This document shows positions 30,999 to 32,380 of a DNA stretch of 32,380 bases, one piece after another. This DNA is from Reyranella sp. (GTDB lineage Bacteria > Pseudomonadota > Alphaproteobacteria > Reyranellales > Reyranellaceae). Both the position numbers and the translations under genes were made by a program. The notes beneath the pieces were generated by a model, which saw only the letters and a program-made list of their open reading frames with translations, was not told the DNA's origin and did not search any database. How positions within the stretch are numbered: the stretch's first letter is position 1; each line of letters opens with the position of its first letter. The stretch is taken from the NCBI GenBank assembly GCA_019750135.1, contig JAIEOV010000154.1:1-32380 (forward strand), in the 5' to 3' direction.

Positions 30999-32291
30999 CT
31001 AGCGGCCGGCTTTCAGTTCCTCGAGCGCATCGGTCCAGGCGCCGACCGTGTGATCGATGTCGGCCCGGGTGTGGGCGAGGCTCACATAGTATTTCGACTC
31101 ACCCTTCATGATGCCGCGCGCGCGCAAGAGCTGGTTGAAGCGCTTCAGGATCGCGGCGTCGCCCTTCAGCGTGTCGCGGTAGTCCTTGACCGGCTGGTCG
31201 GTGAAGAGGATGTCGAACAGCGGCGGCTCGCCGATCACCTGCGCCTTGAATCCGGAGCGCTTGAGCAGGTCCGACAGCGCCGCCATCAGGGTGCGGCCGG
31301 TGGCGAAGACCTGCTCGTAGGCGCCTGGCCGCTTCAGGATGTCGAGCGTCGCGAGGCCCGCGACGGCGGCCACCGGGTTGCCCGAGAGCGTGCCGACCTG
31401 GAACAGGAAATCCTCGTCGGCCATCGCAAGCCGGTCGAAATGCGCCATGATGTCGGCCCGGCCGGCGATGGCGGCGAGCGCAAAGCCGCCGCCCACGATC
31501 TTGCCCAAGGTGCAGAGATCGGGCGTCACGCCGTAGTATTCCTGGGCGCCGCCATAGGCGAAGCGGAAGCCGGTCACGACCTCGTCGAAGATCAGCGGGA
31601 TGCCGTGCTCGGCGGTGACCCGGCGCAGGGCTTGCAGGAAGCCGGGCTGCGGCGGGATCAGGCGCTGGAACGGCTCTACGATGACGCCCGCCAGTTCGTC
31701 CTTCTGCTCGCGGATCAGGCCCTCGACCATGGCGATGTCGTTGAAGGCCGCCACCAGCATCTCGTCCTGGACGCTTTTCGGAATGCCGGCCGAGTCGGGC
31801 GAGGGCCGCGGAAAGTTGCCCGGTTTCTTGGGCGCCAGCGACATCAGCGCATAGTCGCTCATGCCGTGGTAGCCGCCCTCGAACTTCAGGATCTTGTCGC
31901 GCCGGCGGAAGGCCCTCGCTGCCCGCATCGCATAGAGATCGGCCTCGGTGCCGGAGCAGACGAAGCGCACCTGCTCGGCGCACGGCACGGCTTCGACGAT
32001 CGCCTGGGCGAGCGCGATGCCATGGCGGTTGTTGCCGAAGAAGGTGGTGCCGAGCGGCACCTGAGCCTGCACCGCGGCCGTCACCTCGGGATGGGCGTGG
32101 CCCACGAACATCGGTCCCGAACCCAGCAGGAAGTCGACATACTCGCGGCCGGCCTCGTCCCAGATCCGGCCGCCCCGGCCCTCCTTCAGGATGACCTCGG
32201 CCGGCATGTTGCCGAAGCTGCCGCCCGGCAGCACGCGCCTGGCGCTTGCGACGAGATCATCGGTGGGGTCGACGGGAGTCTGGATGTTCAT
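30999..32291 (-). CDS. Class III PLP aminotransferase, glutamate-1-semialdehyde aminomutase-like
   Basis: 430 residues, cytosolic. PLP enzyme with VLPGGSFGNMP and SGPMFVGHAHPEV near the N-terminus, VCSGTEADLYAMRAARAF (phosphate-binding GTE), LIFDEVVTGFRFAYGGAQ (Asp for pyridine N) and the PLP lysine K264 in CTLGKIVGGGF. It belongs to the HemL-like subgroup, but wording such as KFEGGYHGMSDYALMS and RLIPPQPGFLQALR fits the catabolic or unassigned branch better than true HemL. ATG 32291 has GAGG 5 bases upstream; GTG 32315 is a weaker start. Followed after 5 bases by the GFA gene. Confidence 0.88.
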   Translation of the reverse strand: MNIQTPVDPTDDLVASARRVLPGGSFGNMPAEVILKEGRGGRIWDEAGREYVDFLLGSGPMFVGHAHPEVTAAVQAQVPLGTTFFGNNRHGIALAQAIVEAVPCAEQVRFVCSGTEADLYAMRAARAFRRRDKILKFEGGYHGMSDYALMSLAPKKPGNFPRPSPDSAGIPKSVQDEMLVAAFNDIAMVEGLIREQKDELAGVIVEPFQRLIPPQPGFLQALRRVTAEHGIPLIFDEVVTGFRFAYGGAQEYYGVTPDLCTLGKIVGGGFALAAIAGRADIMAHFDRLAMADEDFLFQVGTLSGNPVAAVAGLATLDILKRPGAYEQVFATGRTLMAALSDLLKRSGFKAQVIGEPPLFDILFTDQPVKDYRDTLKGDAAILKRFNQLLRARGIMKGESKYYVSLAHTRADIDHTVGAWTDALEELKAGR

Positions 32292-32380
32292 AGGAACCTC
32301 ATAGGAGCGCGCCACTGGAGAGACTGTGAATCTATTGCGCTGTCCGTCTGATGAACAAGACGAAGCGCGCCTCGACGATG

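Noticed and set aside
30999..32291. Calling the aminotransferase HemL (heme synthesis)
   Set aside because: It shares the aminomutase-like fold and motifs, but alphaproteobacteria usually make aminolevulinate with HemA (ALA synthase), and the context (GFA gene) does not suggest tetrapyrrole synthesis.

Overview
The window is dense, high-GC bacterial DNA with short or negative gaps between genes. The gene content suggests a free-living aerobic alphaproteobacterium: aerobic (late cobalt insertion) cobalamin enzymes CobG, CobH, CobI and CobN, a TRAP transporter, class III CoA-transferase, OprB-type porin and Cache-domain cyclase. A Reyranella-like or other Rhodospirillales genome is my guess; no rRNA or other phylogenetic marker is present.

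Left third (1-13081): cobalamin biosynthesis. On the minus strand seven genes with overlaps or gaps of at most 3 bases run hupE-like, DUF1636, cobW, cobN, cobG, cobH, cobI (cut by the window edge). They follow an adenosylcobalamin riboswitch at 7619-7776, which has a recognisable promoter and a candidate RBS-sequestering platform. Divergently, cobO, cobQ and a putative membrane metallopeptidase form a coupled plus-strand run. After a 405-base gap holding an orphan consensus promoter, cobD and cobC are divergent and their start codons share one CATG. Together these genes take up and insert cobalt (HupE-like, CobW, CobN), carry out corrin ring steps (CobI, CobG, CobH), adenosylate (CobO), amidate (CobQ) and attach the aminopropanol arm (CobC, CobD).

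Middle (13057-20568): selO (protein AMPylase), a small secreted protein, a two-barrel porin fusion, a histone-deacetylase-like amidohydrolase, a Cache-HAMP class III cyclase whose 3' end carries a 21-bp perfect palindrome, and a second small secreted protein.

Right part (20812-32291): a likely operon of CaiB-type CoA-transferase, PRISE-type short-chain reductase, TRAP transporter (small permease, large permease, binding protein) and HutD. It is followed by a small Cys-repeat secreted protein, a ketopantoate-reductase-like protein with an orphan binding protein, a divergent module of a MarR regulator with a C-terminal four-Cys cluster facing protoglobin plus redoxin, and a minus-strand pair of class III aminotransferase and atypical GFA-family protein.

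Most genes are recognisable. The parts I find least explained are the MarR/protoglobin/redoxin module, the orphan promoter at 10942-10970, the palindrome in the cyclase gene, the riboswitch platform and the CobQ-coupled metallopeptidase.
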